From contig NC_080177.1 of NCBI RefSeq assembly GCF_950295315.1, forward strand, positions 84,362,716-84,426,715: DNA of 64,000 nucleotides, in the 5' to 3' direction. Both the position numbers and the translations under genes were made by a program. Under the pieces are notes generated by a model, which saw only the letters and a program-made list of their open reading frames with translations, had not been told where the DNA came from and did no database searches. The stretch comes from Erinaceus europaeus. Taxonomy: Eukaryota > Chordata > Mammalia > Eulipotyphla > Erinaceidae. Positions 12,901 to 20,345 of the stretch are shown here, in pieces; the stretch's first letter is position 1; every line of letters begins with the position of its first letter.

Positions 12901-15900
12901 GAGCCCCCGGCTCCCCACCTGCAGGGGAATCGCTTCACAAGCGGTGAAGCAGGTCTGCAGGTGTCTGTCTGTCTCTCCCCCTCTCTGTTTTCCTCTTCTC
13001 TTTCCATTTTTCTCTCTGTCCTATCCAACGACAACATCATCAACAACAACAATAACTACAACAACAAAGGCAACAAAAGGGAATAAATATTTTAGACAAA
13101 AAAAAGCCTTCTGGAGCAGAGCAGTGGATTCATGCAGGCACCGAGCCCCAGCAATAACCTCGGAGGCACAAAATATTTAAATATACATATATGTATATGT
13201 ATGTATCCAGTAGAGTGGAAAGTGGATTCACTGAGAATGTCCACTTCTCAAGACTGAGACAGTAGGGGCATGCTGAGCCAAGACCACAGGAACCACCCCC
13301 CCAACCTTTCAGCTCTCCTCCTGTCTCCTCCAGCCAGGCAGCCTTGCACCAAGCTACCAATAAAAAGCAGTCTACTTCCATGACATGGGGCATATAAGGA
13401 GAAAAGTCACGGCGAAGACCTAGAGCTGCAACAACCTTTAGAAACACCTGCGGCAGCAACCCAAGCCCCGTCCTAAAAGCCTAGTGACACTAGAGGAGCT
13501 TTCAGCCTTTGGGTGTTGAGTGACAGTGGTGAGACCCAAACCCAAGCGTGATTTAACCTGTGACTAAATTGACTTAGTACCACACAGGGCAGCCTGTAGG
13601 TATGTCTCATTCTTGGCACGAATACTGCTTAACCACTGTCTTTCATGAGAGGTGTGGCTTTCAGCCAAAAGAAGCAGAAAAAAAGACAGGCTCCATATAC
13701 TGGGACTGTCAAGTCACATTTAAAATAGCCATGGTTAAAGGCATAGAGAAAGATTCAGAGAACTATGCACAACCAGATCAGGAATGTTCTCAGAGAAGCG
13801 GAAACTAAACAACAACTTTGTGGGAAACATTGTAAACGAACAGGAGGTAGATTGAGCGCAGCACAGGCAGAAACAGCTGGCAGACTGCCAGTGAGCCCAG
13901 TGGCCATCACCCAGCCTGAAGCACCAGAAGAGGGAACACAAGTGAGCACCCACGGCTGGGACTAGCCTGTGACACGCTGTTAGAAAGAAGAGAATAGGAT
14001 CGAAGATGTATCTGGATAGAGTGGATGAGAATTCCCCAAACTTTATAATGTTGGCATGTTTTACTTATCTGAGTTACTGTTTTCAGTTCTCTGAAGTAGA
14101 TTCCCAAGACTAAGTTCCTAGATTATGTGCTAGCTGTGCATTTAAGTTTTTGAGTAACTGAAGCTTTCCACGAGATCGACGACGTGTTACATTCTTGACA
14201 CTGACACCTGCGTGTGTCCCTGTTTCCTAGCCAGCACAGGTTTTCCTGGGTGTGTGCTTTCAGTCCCTCATAGTCACTTTACCTTGTAGGAAGAGTTCAA
14301 AAGCATGATGAAAAAAACGCATCAGTAAGGAAAATAAATTTGGTGTTAGAAGTATAGCACTGGGTCTCACCAGTTCGAGTGGACATTACCATACAGTAGG
14401 ACGCAGGTTCAAGCCCCAGGCCCACTTGCATGGTGGAGTGAAGCAATGCTGCAAGTGTCTCTCTTCTCTGTCTGTATCGAGTAGACGCATAAGTGAAATT
14501 AGTTTACAGTACTTACACGTAGTTCTGATAACGATCACTATTTCCTTCTGTTTCAGGGTGACTGTGCTCTGGAGGTTTCTGGCACGTTACTGGCAAACTT
14601 CTGCTCAAGACCACAACTGGTCGGCACACGTGCGTCTCTTCAGGCTCCACGGGAAGACCAGAGAGCTTGTATTCTTGTAGATAGTCGTGAGGTCACTTCT
14701 GGCGCAGAAGTGATCTCCTCCCTAAGAGCCATTCACGGCTTCCACGTGGAGGTTTGTCCTCTTAATGGCTGTGATTACATAGTGAGTAACCGGATGGTGG
14801 TGGAGAGGAGGTACCATTCTGAGATGGCAAATAGTCTCCATAAGAGGAAACTCATCGGGCAGATCCAGTATCTACAGAACTTGTTTGAGAGAATCTGTGT
14901 GATTGTGGAAAAAGACAGAGAAAAAGCAGGTGTGTGTTCTAGAATGCTTTTTTCATAGACTATAAAGCAATTTGACTATTCATCTTCCGGTCAGGATATA
15001 GGGAATTCTTAAAATATAAATATCCTACTCTTGAATTCCATTTCATATTTACTTAACATCATAATGTCTTTCTTTAGTGATCATCCTTTTTTCAGAGATT
15101 TATTGGGGGGTTGGGGGGGGGAATATTGCCAGAGCATCAGTCTGACATGGGGTGATGGGGATCAAACTTGGGACTTCATGCTATGGGGTCCAACACTGAA
15201 TCTACTGCACCATCTCCCAGGCCACTAGTCATTGTTTTGAAATGCAGTTTACACGAGAATTTAAGGCTACGTAAAATGGAGAGCAGGTGAATGAATCTAA
15301 GTCTTGCACAGGAACATAGAAAGTATCAAAGCCTGGTGCGGTAGGGAGGGAGGGGGGTGGGGCCAGGGGCCTCAGGAGGCAGGCAGGGACTGGTGGAAAG
15401 AGGAGTCAGGAATTGCTTCTGAGTGGACTGATTTCACGGCTATTGAACTGTTGAACAGTGGTGCTGTCTACCATTACAGTTCTTTGGAGTGTGAGAAAAG
15501 AGTCACCTGAGGGTGGGGATCAGGTCTGTGCCCCCACTGGAAGGCGAAATCCCTACTGCTGAGTCACCTCTCTGGCCTCAGAGGAACACCAGAGGGCGGC
15601 ACCTGATGTGCCCTGCACACTGCTCAGCTGCGTGCGAGACGGAGCGCTTTCTGTGGCAGTGCTGCCGGGAATACTGTCCCACCTGGGCTGCTCTCTCTGC
15701 CTGAAAGACTGGCCTCAGAAACTGAAACACAAGATCAGAAGAGAATACAGCAGAGCCTGGACTGGAGTTGGTGTACTGCACCAAAGTGAAAGACTGGGGT
15801 GGTGGTGGGGAGAGTATAGATCCTGGAACAGGATGGCAGAGGACCTAGTGGGGGTTGTGTTGTTACGTGGAAAACTGAGTATTCACTGTTGACTGTAAAA

Positions 15901-17487
15901 CATTAATCCCCCAATAAAGGGAAGAAAGAAAGAAAGAAAGATTGGCCTGGAGTGAAGAAGCCTCTGCCCCAGCACTCAGGAGCTTCCCCTACAGGCGGAC
16001 GCTTGTCTGCTTAGGCACGTGCGCGGCTGCCAGCAGCTGTGATGAGGTCGCCACTCAGCATGATGTAGTTTGCGTAATGGTTCCCATCTTCTGATGCTTT
16101 AAATATATTAGTAAGACTACCGAAATGCCGTTACTAAGATTTGCTTTCTTTTACATATGAAATATTTAGGAGAGTCCTCCAGGATATTTAAGAGAACGAA
16201 GAGCTATGACAGCCTGCTGACCGCCTTAATCAGTGCCGGAATCCGAATTCTTTTCAGTTCCTGCCAAGAAGAAACTGCGGACCTGCTCAAGGAACTGTCT
16301 TTAGTGGAGCAAAGGAAGAATGTTGGCATTCATGTTCCAACTGTGGTGAACAGTAGTAAATGGGAGGCACTTCAGTTTTATCTCAGTATCCCCAATATTA
16401 GCTACATAACTGCACTAAATATGTGCCACCAGTTCTCATCTGTGAAGAAAATGACTAATAGGTATGTCTGTCTTGGTGCTTTTTTTTTTTTTTTTTTTAA
16501 TATTCCCTTTTGTTGCCCTTGTTTTATTGTGATTATTATCAATGTCTTTGTTGTTGGATAGGACAGAGAGAAATGGAGAGAGGAGGGGAAGACGGGGAGA
16601 GAAAGACAGACACCTGCAGACCTGCTTCACCGCCTGTGAAGTGACTCCCCTGTAGGTGGGGAGCCGGGGGCTCGAACCGGGATCTTTAACGCTGGTCCTT
16701 GCTTTGCGCCGCCTGCGCTTAACCCGCTGTGCTACTGTCCGACTCCCTTGTCTTAGTGTTTTTAAGTGGTCACCTTTTAATGGTTCCCAGTATGACAGGA
16801 ATTTAAAATGCTTTTTGAAGTTGAACAAGTACAATACAAACTCATTTCTGTAGACATTGCTGGCCGACACTTACTAGTCACAGTGTGAAGCTGAGGACAG
16901 AGCTCTGCAGCCCCGGGAGGACCTTAGCAGCCTTTGGGGAGCAAGGCACACAGCCCTTTCATTCTCTCTGCATTTACTCTAGAAGTCCAGTGCGCTATCC
17001 ATTGCACCACAGAGCCCTGCTTACCCTTCCATTCTTATGTCTGGGCTGTTGGAAACTTTGAGTTGTTTGTGATTAGGGCTTGAAAAAGATTTTAGGAAAT
17101 AGAGCAGCTGTATGATTCCCATGATTTATATTTAATCACATTAAGAATATTGCTTTTGTGTGGGTGTAGATAGCATGATGGTTATGCAAAGAAACTCTCA
17201 TACCTGAGGCTCCAAAATCCAAGGTTCAATCCCCCACACCACCAGCTGAGCCATGCCCTGGTTAAAAATAACAAGATTGCCTTTTGTATGCCAAAAGTTG
17301 TACTGTAGTTTTTTCACTGTGTAATTTGCTTTTCAGCACAGCTCAAGAAATCTCCATGTATGCAAGAGTCACCCAGGAAAAGGCAGAGGAGATCCACAGA
17401 TACATTCGCTGCTTGTTTGACGTGCACATGTTACCAGATGCTCTTCGCCCCGGCAGACTCAGATCTCCTGTGTCATCGGCCTGCTGA
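1..17487 (+). CDS. FANCM: FANCM, C-terminal half (ten exons; 5' end outside window)
   Basis: FANCM is the DNA-remodelling ATPase of the Fanconi anaemia core complex. It binds branched DNA at stalled forks with FAAP24 and MHF1/MHF2 and recruits the BLM-TOP3A-RMI complex. The helicase half lies upstream of the window. Joined exons are 1-938, 2659-2750, 2830-2898, 3996-4121, 5582-5735, 5913-6016, 7858-8409, 14557-14929, 16170-16461 and 17337-17487. Every junction has GT/AG sites and keeps phase, giving 949 codons and a TGA at 17485-17487. Recognisable parts are the MM2 motif, long acidic Ser-rich linkers, the ERCC4-like domain and the terminal HhH pair. The human protein is about 2,050 residues, so this is a little under half. 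MIS18BP1 follows tail to tail, as I recall for human 14q21. I see no frameshift or internal stop. Confidence 0.96.
1525..1645 (+). mobile_element. Short tRNA-type SINE (family B)
   Basis: It carries the diagnostic order of family B: TAGCATAATGGTTA, then GAGGCTCCAAAGTCCCA, then GCACCACCA, GAGCAGT and an A-rich end. Several divergences from the other copies suggest an older insertion. Confidence 0.8.
1648..1945 (+). mobile_element. Long tRNA-derived SINE (family A), sense
   Basis: A tRNA-like head (GGTTAAGCGCACG, then GGTTCGAGTCCC as B box) is followed by a CACAGGCGGTGAAGCAGGTC body, a CT-rich stretch, and a CAACAATGACAACAATAAC / AAAAGGG tail. This copy shows the full layout used to recognise the others. 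Confidence 0.88.
2145..2285 (+). mobile_element. SINE family C, sense
   Basis: The marker phrases are GGTCCAGGAGGTGGTGCAGT, GGCAGCACATGTACCAGAGT and GATGTCTGGTTC, with a short A-rich end containing AATAAA. Confidence 0.82.
2325..2485 (-). mobile_element. SINE, antisense
   Basis: A T-rich start, CTGCTCAGCTCTG, GGGACTGAACTTGGGACC and a closing TAGCTACCC are the reverse complement of family B-like copies. Confidence 0.7.
2659..2750 (+). CDS. FANCM: FANCM window exon 2
   Basis: The acceptor is ATTATAG|GTGAAC and the donor CTGAG|GTAAGT. The 92 bases complete a glycine codon split across the junction and encode an acidic run (SESEDD) followed by basic residues, typical of FANCM's disordered linker. 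Confidence 0.93.
2830..2898 (+). CDS. FANCM: FANCM window exon 3
   Basis: This is a 69-base in-frame exon (23 codons). The acceptor is TACCTAG|AATCAG and the donor ACAGA|GTACGT. Only a 79-bp intron separates it from the previous exon. The sequence is polar linker rich in Lys and Arg. Confidence 0.92.
3778..3905 (+). mobile_element. SINE family B, sense
   Basis: It begins GGCCGGGGAGATAGCATAATG and continues to GAGCTGAGCAGTG and an AATAAATAAAA end. It sits about 90 bp before the next FANCM exon. Confidence 0.8.
3996..4121 (+). CDS. FANCM: FANCM window exon 4
   Basis: 126 bases encode 42 codons in phase 0 at both ends. The acceptor is ATCGCAG|TTAGAA and the donor CTAAAG|GTAATT. It encodes LSSSDEDD and HLEDFEEL, acidic linker recognisable as FANCM. 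Confidence 0.93.
5158..5322 (+). mobile_element. Truncated family A SINE, sense
   Basis: The head and GGTTCGAGCCC B box are intact, and the copy breaks off just after GAAGCAAGTCTGCAGG, so the CT-rich body and tail are missing. An L1 3' end follows directly. Confidence 0.8.
5325..5465 (+). mobile_element. L1 3' end fragment, sense
   Basis: It shares the phrases CACCTGGTGGAGGTTGT, ATGTTATGCATG.ACAAAC, TGTATTTACTGT and GTAAAACATTAATCCCC with the L1 3' end at 38100-38222, then runs into A-rich sequence. Confidence 0.8.
5582..5735 (+). CDS. FANCM: FANCM window exon 5
   Basis: 154 bases, with acceptor TTGTCTCAG|CTGATA and donor GATG|GTAAGT; it ends one base into a codon. It encodes FLDDEAELSEDEE and SSLLDFLNDE, among the better conserved linker patches of FANCM. 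Confidence 0.95.
5913..6016 (+). CDS. FANCM: FANCM window exon 6
   Basis: 104 bases, with acceptor GGTTACAG|ATTCTG and donor CACAG|GTATGA. It encodes DSEMRAIYIKSLRSPE and then a basic stretch. Confidence 0.95.
6645..6890 (+). mobile_element. Family A SINE, sense, internally deleted
   Basis: The head is normal, but the middle jumps from CCCGGTTC straight to ACAGGCGGTGAAGCAGG, so about 40 bases of the usual body are missing. The tail is complete. Confidence 0.85.
7025..7110 (+). mobile_element. L1 3' end fragment, sense
   Basis: Only the last ~85 bases are present: TGCATGTACAAACTA, TGTATTTACTGTTGAATG, CCCCAATAAAGAAAT and an A-rich end. Confidence 0.8.
7113..7245 (+). mobile_element. SINE family B, sense
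   Basis: TAGCATAATGGTTCCAC, CTGAGGCTCCAAGGTCCC and CCGCACCACCATAAGCC are all present, ending in A11. Confidence 0.82.
7530..7832 (-). mobile_element. Family A SINE, antisense, beside a FANCM splice acceptor
   Basis: It begins with a T run and TTTATTCCCTTTTGTTGCCC and ends with TACTGCCCGACTCCC. GAGATTCTT occurs on both flanks (about 7516-7528 and 7833-7842), a likely target-site duplication. Its 5' end lies only about 25 bases before the FANCM exon at 7858. Confidence 0.87.
7858..8409 (+). CDS. FANCM: FANCM window exon 7
   Basis: 552 bases (184 codons), with acceptor TATTGCAG|ATTCCT and donor CTCAAG|GTATGG. It encodes IPEQDETYLEDSFCVD, an acidic SSEEEVCVDFN patch, then KKLSRIILPDDSSEEE. The later part is Pro/Gly-rich and much less conserved, with noticeably higher GC (about 8140-8290). 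Confidence 0.95.
8583..10235 (+). repeat. 55-bp minisatellite grown inside a family B SINE (about 29 copies)
   Basis: The SINE opens at 8583 (GCTGGGGAGAGGGCATAGTGG). Its middle is then repeated head to tail at exactly 55 bp (for example TAAGC at 8666 and 8721) until about 10209, where the ordinary SINE end (CATAAGCCAGAATTGAGCAGTG) resumes. The repeated segment is the part from the GAGGCTC block through CCCCGGCACCACCATAAG. Variants differ at a few fixed sites (CGAGG or CGCGG; CTCTGAG or CTCTTGAG; AAGCC or AAGGC). Confidence 0.95.
10350..10460 (+). mobile_element. SINE family B, sense
   Basis: GGGCAGAGGTATGGTTTTGC, TCCTGAGGCTCTAGAG and CTGCACTATCACAAGCC are visible, ending in an AAAG-rich run. 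Confidence 0.75.
10470..10760 (+). mobile_element. Family A SINE, sense
   Basis: Near full length, from GGGAGTCCAGCGGTAGCCCA to CAAAAGGGAAAATAAATAAA. The B box is mutated (CAGTTCCAGCCCC). Confidence 0.87.
11028..12397 (+). repeat. 38-bp G-rich minisatellite (about 36 copies)
   Basis: The unit reads GGTGAGGGAAGGGACAGAA followed by ATTATACATCCTGGGGCCG. The period is 38 bp (ATTATACAT at 11281 and 11319). Copies are nearly identical, with recurring variants GGTCGGG, CCAGG, GACGG and GGGGCAGAG. Variants cluster toward the 3' end, as expected when such arrays grow from one side. The array runs directly into a broken SINE. Confidence 0.96.
12398..12590 (+). mobile_element. 5'-truncated family A SINE, sense
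   Basis: It lacks the tRNA-like head, starting near CCGGCTGCTCCCCACCTG, but keeps the CT-rich body and AAAAGGG tail. Its left edge is the end of the 38-bp array. Confidence 0.82.
12596..12822 (+). mobile_element. Family A SINE, sense
   Basis: An older copy (GTAAGTCAGGCAATAATGC head, TCAAGCCCCTAG B box region) with a short AACTATAAAAAG end. Confidence 0.82.
12823..13100 (+). mobile_element. Family A SINE, sense
   Basis: The third in a head-to-tail chain. It starts GGGGAGTCAGTCGGTAGTGC and ends AAAAGGGAATAAATATTTTAG. A family E fragment (GTGGATTCATGCAGGCACCG and CCCCAGCAATAACCTCGG) follows at 13105-13165. Confidence 0.86.
14557..14929 (+). CDS. FANCM: FANCM window exon 8: ERCC4-like domain, first part
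   Basis: 373 bases, with acceptor GTTTCAG|GGTGAC and donor AGCAG|GTGTGT. The ERCC4-type fold starts at ILVDSRE (14677-14691) and continues to GCDYIVSNRM and the VERR motif (ERR at 14803-14811). It ends FERICVIVEKDREKA. In active XPF-type nucleases the signature is GD..ERK...D. Here C-D and E-R-R replace G-D and E-R-K, as I recall for other FANCM proteins, which lack nuclease activity and use this domain to pair with FAAP24. The VDSRE element is better preserved than in the human protein as I remember it. Confidence 0.96.
14930..16169 (+). other. FANCM intron
   Basis: It contains an antisense SINE-like segment (about 15095-15225, with GGGATCAAACTTGGGACTTC and CACCATCTCCCAGGCC) and an L1 3' end at 15700-15945. 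The remaining ~700 bases show nothing I can name. Confidence 0.6.
15700..15945 (+). mobile_element. L1 3' end fragment, sense
   Basis: It matches the L1 at 37.2-38.2 kb: CACAAGATCAGAAGAGAA, GCACCAAAGTG, GGACCTAGTGGGGGTTGT and AAAACATTAATCCCCCAAT, followed by a GAAAGAAAG run. Confidence 0.82.
16170..16461 (+). CDS. FANCM: FANCM window exon 9: end of ERCC4-like domain and start of HhH region
   Basis: 292 bases, with acceptor ATATTTAG|GAGAGT and donor AATAG|GTATGT, ending two bases into a codon. It encodes RTKSYDSLLTALISAGIR and ILFSSCQEETADLLKEL, the close of the nuclease-like fold. ALQFYLSIPNISYITALNM follows, the first helix-hairpin-helix. This is the best conserved stretch of the gene here. 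Confidence 0.97.
16475..16747 (-). mobile_element. Family A SINE, antisense
   Basis: It begins with T18 and ATTCCCTTTTGTTGCCC and ends CTACTGTCCGACTCCC. It starts only ~14 bases after the donor of FANCM window exon 9. Confidence 0.87.
16929..17016 (-). pseudogene. Decayed intron-bearing tRNA-Arg(UCU) gene
   Basis: Read on the minus strand from 17016, the first 39 bases differ from the mammalian tRNA-Arg(TCT) sequence, as I remember it, at only two places. They cover the acceptor 5' strand, D arm, A box and anticodon-loop sequence CTTCTAGA. About 14 bases of likely intron follow, then a 3' half (from GAATGAAAGG) of the right length but with a ruined B box. The total of 88 nt suits a tRNA with a short intron. 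It is not expected to be functional. Confidence 0.6.
17158..17278 (+). mobile_element. SINE family B, sense
   Basis: GTAGATAGCATGATGGTTATGC, CTGAGGCTCCAAAATCC and CCCACACCACCAGCTGAGCC are visible. It ends about 60 bases before the last FANCM exon. Confidence 0.82.
17337..17487 (+). CDS. FANCM: FANCM last coding exon: C-terminal HhH
   Basis: The acceptor is TTTTCAG|CACAGC. It encodes AQEISMYARVTQEKAEEIHR and on to a TGA at 17485-17487, the second helix-hairpin-helix. The final residues (RLRSPVSSAC) look longer than and unlike the short human end I recall (RLKSDI), so the frame appears to run slightly past the usual stop. Confidence 0.95.
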
Positions 17488-17680
17488 AAGACCTGTGTGC
17501 TGTGACCTGCGGCCTGCAGTTTACCATATGTAAATACCTCCTGTTTCCATAGCCACTGTACATTGTGTTGATAGGTATTGTATGCTTTTTTAAGAACCTG
17601 ACACTCGGTAATCATTTTGATTGTGTTTTGAAGTTGTTTTATTTAATGAAATAAATGTCACCGATGGTGCTGTAAAGAAA
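17488..17680 (+). other. FANCM: FANCM 3' UTR with poly(A) signal
   Basis: A short AT-rich 3' UTR. An AATAAA hexamer at 17650-17655 is the first candidate signal after the stop, so the transcript probably ends near 17670-17690. Confidence 0.65.
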
Positions 17681-17689
17681 TGAAGAGCT

Positions 17690-18230
17690 AGAGTTAGAGA
17701 TGTCGTTTGGAATGTTCCCAGAGTGGAGTGCTGTCCTCACCAGAATACAATAGCGGGGTGTGTCTGGCTGCTGCCAGGTCCCCTCACCGCGAGCGCCCTT
17801 CCTGCCAGAACAGACTTCACTGCTCAGACACATGCACTGCTACCGAGCCGCCTGTCTGCCCCCTCCCTTCCTTACCAGACGATACAGTGAGGCCCAGAAA
17901 CAGTGACTAACACTGGAAATGGAGGTCTCTTTCCCGAAGACCACCTGTGATTGTAGCTCCTGTGAAACAGCACAAACTCGGCTCTCAAAGCATCTGCTGT
18001 CCAGTAATGTCCAGTGGTGCCCGCAGTGCCCCAGAGTAAAGAGAGTCTGTAGGCTATTGCTGTGCAGTGACCAGTTACTTCTCCGTTCAAACTAACCCTT
18101 CAGGCAGGTGGGCGATGCACCAGGCAGAAGACATATGCACAAGGACCTGAGTTCAGAGCCCAGACCCCATCTTGGGTCTGTGGGAGACACAGCTGGAAGG
18201 GGAGTTCTAGGATGAGTAGTGCTGCAGGTG
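17690..18230. other. Intergenic, FANCM-MIS18BP1 tail-to-tail gap
   Basis: No gene signal is visible up to 18090. A decayed sense SINE (family D, about 18095-18235) follows and has been split by the next insertion. Confidence 0.6.
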
Positions 18231-18231
18231 T

Positions 18232-18530
18232 CTTTTTTTTAAAAAAATATTTATTTATGTATTCCCTTTTGTTGCCCTTGCTGTTTTTTTAATTATTGTA
18301 GTTATTATTGCTGTTGTTATTTGATGTCATAGTTGTTGGATAGGAGAGGAATAGAGAGGGGAGGGGAAGACAGAGGGGGAGAGAAAGACAGACACCTGCA
18401 GACCTGCTTCACTGCCTGTGAAGCGACTCCCCTGCAGGTGGGGAGCCGGGGGCTCAAACCAGGATCCTTACGCCGGTCCTTGCATTTCACACCACATGTT
18501 TAACCCACTGTGCAACCGCCCGACTCCGTT
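18232..18530 (-). mobile_element. Family A SINE, antisense
   Basis: A T/A-rich start, then TTCCCTTTTGTTGCCC, through to AACCGCCCGACTCC. It is inserted in the CT-rich end of the preceding family D SINE. Confidence 0.86.
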
Positions 18531-18765
18531 GCCCTTGTTTTTTATTGTTATTGTTGTTATTGATGTCCTTGTTGGATAGGACAAAGAGAAATGGAGACGG
18601 GGGGGGGGGGGGGGCGGAGACAGACACCTGCAGACCTGCTTCACCGCCTGTAAAGCGACTCCCCTTCCGGTGGGGAGCTGGGGGCTCGAACCTGGATCCT
18701 TAGGCCGGTCCTTGCGCTTTGCGCCACATGGGCTTAACCCGCTGTGCTACCGCCCGACCCCCAAG
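18531..18765 (-). mobile_element. Family A SINE, antisense, with G-run expansion
   Basis: It is joined directly to the previous copy. It lacks its T-rich start but keeps TTGCCCTTG to CTACCGCCCGACCCC. A run of about 14 G at 18600-18614 replaces the usual AGAGAGGGGGAG segment. Confidence 0.84.
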
Positions 18766-19129
18766 ACCGCTCTTGTTTTAATAGCTCCTCACAAGCCTGC
18801 ACCAGCACACCCACCACAGAAAGCATCTTGTCCTCTAGAGAAAGTCCTCGGGGAAGGCCAGCTGGGAGCGGGTCTAGCCCGTTTGGGGGCTGGGCAGTAA
18901 GTGGCGGTAGCTCTGGGCTCCCAGTCTGTGTGGGGCCAGTGGGGTGTGCACACTCCCGCTGACCTGCTGAGTATGAGTGTGGGGGGGTCCTGCTCTTGCA
19001 GGCCAGGGTCCTCTCCCGGCTCAGAGCCCGGGTTTATTCAGAGTGGTCACGAAGCCCTCTTCCTGGCACAGAGACATGCTGAGGGGGACAGGGGGACAGC
19101 CGCCTCTCTCTCTTTTCTATTTGGAACTT

Positions 19130-19390
19130 TTTTTTTTTATATGGCTTTTTTTTTTTTAATATTTATTTTGTTTATTGCCTTTTGTTGCCCTTGTTGTTTT
19201 ATTGTTGTAGTTATTATTGTTGTTGTCGTTGTTGGATAGGACAGAGAGAAATGGAGAGAGGAGGGGAAGACAGAGAGGGGGAGAGAAAGACAGACACCTG
19301 CAGACCTGCTTCACCGCCTGGGAAGCGACTCCCCTGCAGGTGGGGAGCCGGGGGCTCGAACCGGGATCCTTATGCCGGTCCTTGTGCTTT
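19130..19390 (-). mobile_element. Family A SINE, antisense, head truncated
   Basis: It runs from T-rich sequence and TTGCCTTTTGTTGCCC to CCGGTCCTTGTGCTTT, where the head is cut off and an L1-like segment begins. Confidence 0.85.
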
Positions 19391-19640
19391 TATAAGTATT
19401 TTTATTGAGGAACTAAAGTTTATAATAAAGTTGTTGGTACGTGTGTAAAATGTCTCCGTTTTCTGCCGCACACTCACCCCCAGCCTAGGTCCTCCTCCAC
19501 CATCTGCACCTGGACCCCTTACTGGTGTACTGCAGTGCACCAGCTCCAAAGCAGTCCACGTTCTGCTTTCTCAGCTGTCCCATGAGTGGGATCATCCTGT
19601 CCTCCATTTCCTCTTTGTGGCGACTCCACAGGAGTTTTTT
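19391..19640 (-). mobile_element. L1-type 3' region, antisense
   Basis: TTTTTATTGAGGAACTAAAG, TTGTTGGTACGTGTG and CCATGAGTGGGATCATCCTG echo antisense L1 sequence elsewhere in the window (GATGAGTGGGATCATCCCAT at 59083). A family E/A composite follows at about 19645-19760. Confidence 0.6.
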
Positions 19641-19784
19641 TTTGCGTCCAGGGTTATTGCTGGGACTCAGTGGTCGAATCCACTGCTCTTGGAGGCCATT
19701 TTTTCCCTTTTTGTTGCCCTTATTGTTTATCATTGTTGTTATTGCTGTCATAAAATCTTTTTTAATTAACTAAGCTTTTTTCTT

Positions 19785-20241
19785 TTTTAAATCCTCTACC
19801 ACCTGCTAGGGATAGCAACATTTTCTTGCGAATTTGAGAATCAGTTGTCTACATGATTTTCTATAAAGTAAACAAGCTTACATAGAATATATCTAAATAT
19901 ATTTTAATGTTACAAAACCCCCACATTTATACATTTCTATACAGACAAAACATTTTCCCTTTCATTTTCAGTAAGTTGTAGCAATGAGGAATTTGATATA
20001 ATACAAACACATGAAACCACTGAAAAGGAGCAATTTTATATGAAGCCACATTACAAAGATACGTAGGCACGTATAGAAGTTAAACTATGCTGAGGAGACA
20101 GCACAGTGGTTCTGCAAAAGAAGTTAAACTTTAATGAGGCAAATTAGAGACAGAAATTCTAATCACAAGATAGATGTATTTCAAGTGAATATCAAATGAA
20201 CTATGCTTCTTGATAAAAATCACGGTGATAGTATTTCTGTA
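19785..20241 (-). other. MIS18BP1: Probable MIS18BP1 3' UTR
   Basis: AT-rich sequence downstream of the stop. A short SINE trace (GCTGAGGAGACAGCACAGTGG, about 20088-20120) is visible. Minus-strand ATTAAA hexamers occur near 19900 and 20126; which one is used cannot be told. Confidence 0.5.
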
Positions 20242-20345
20242 CTATGAAGAATCAGAGTTTGAAAAATAGTAATCTTTCTCTTCTTCATCTAACGCTTCCA
20301 TAGCATTAGTGAACAGTTTTCCAGTTCCAGAGTATTCTCTTAATT
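20242..20345 (-). CDS. MIS18BP1: MIS18BP1 last coding exon
   Basis: On the minus strand the acceptor is CTTACAG|AATTAA. It encodes [20 protein letters not shown] and an acidic/aromatic end ([13 protein letters not shown]), then TAG at 20244-20242. I could not settle the poly(A) site below this point. Confidence 0.92.

Larger units (their letters stand above)
8410..14556 (+). other. Large FANCM intron with two minisatellites
   Basis: This intron of about 6.1 kb holds a 55-bp array, a SINE pair, a 38-bp G-rich array and a chain of family A SINEs. From 13166 to about 14360 the sequence is single-copy in appearance, with no coding or RNA feature I can support. A decayed SINE follows at about 14365-14475. 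Confidence 0.8.
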
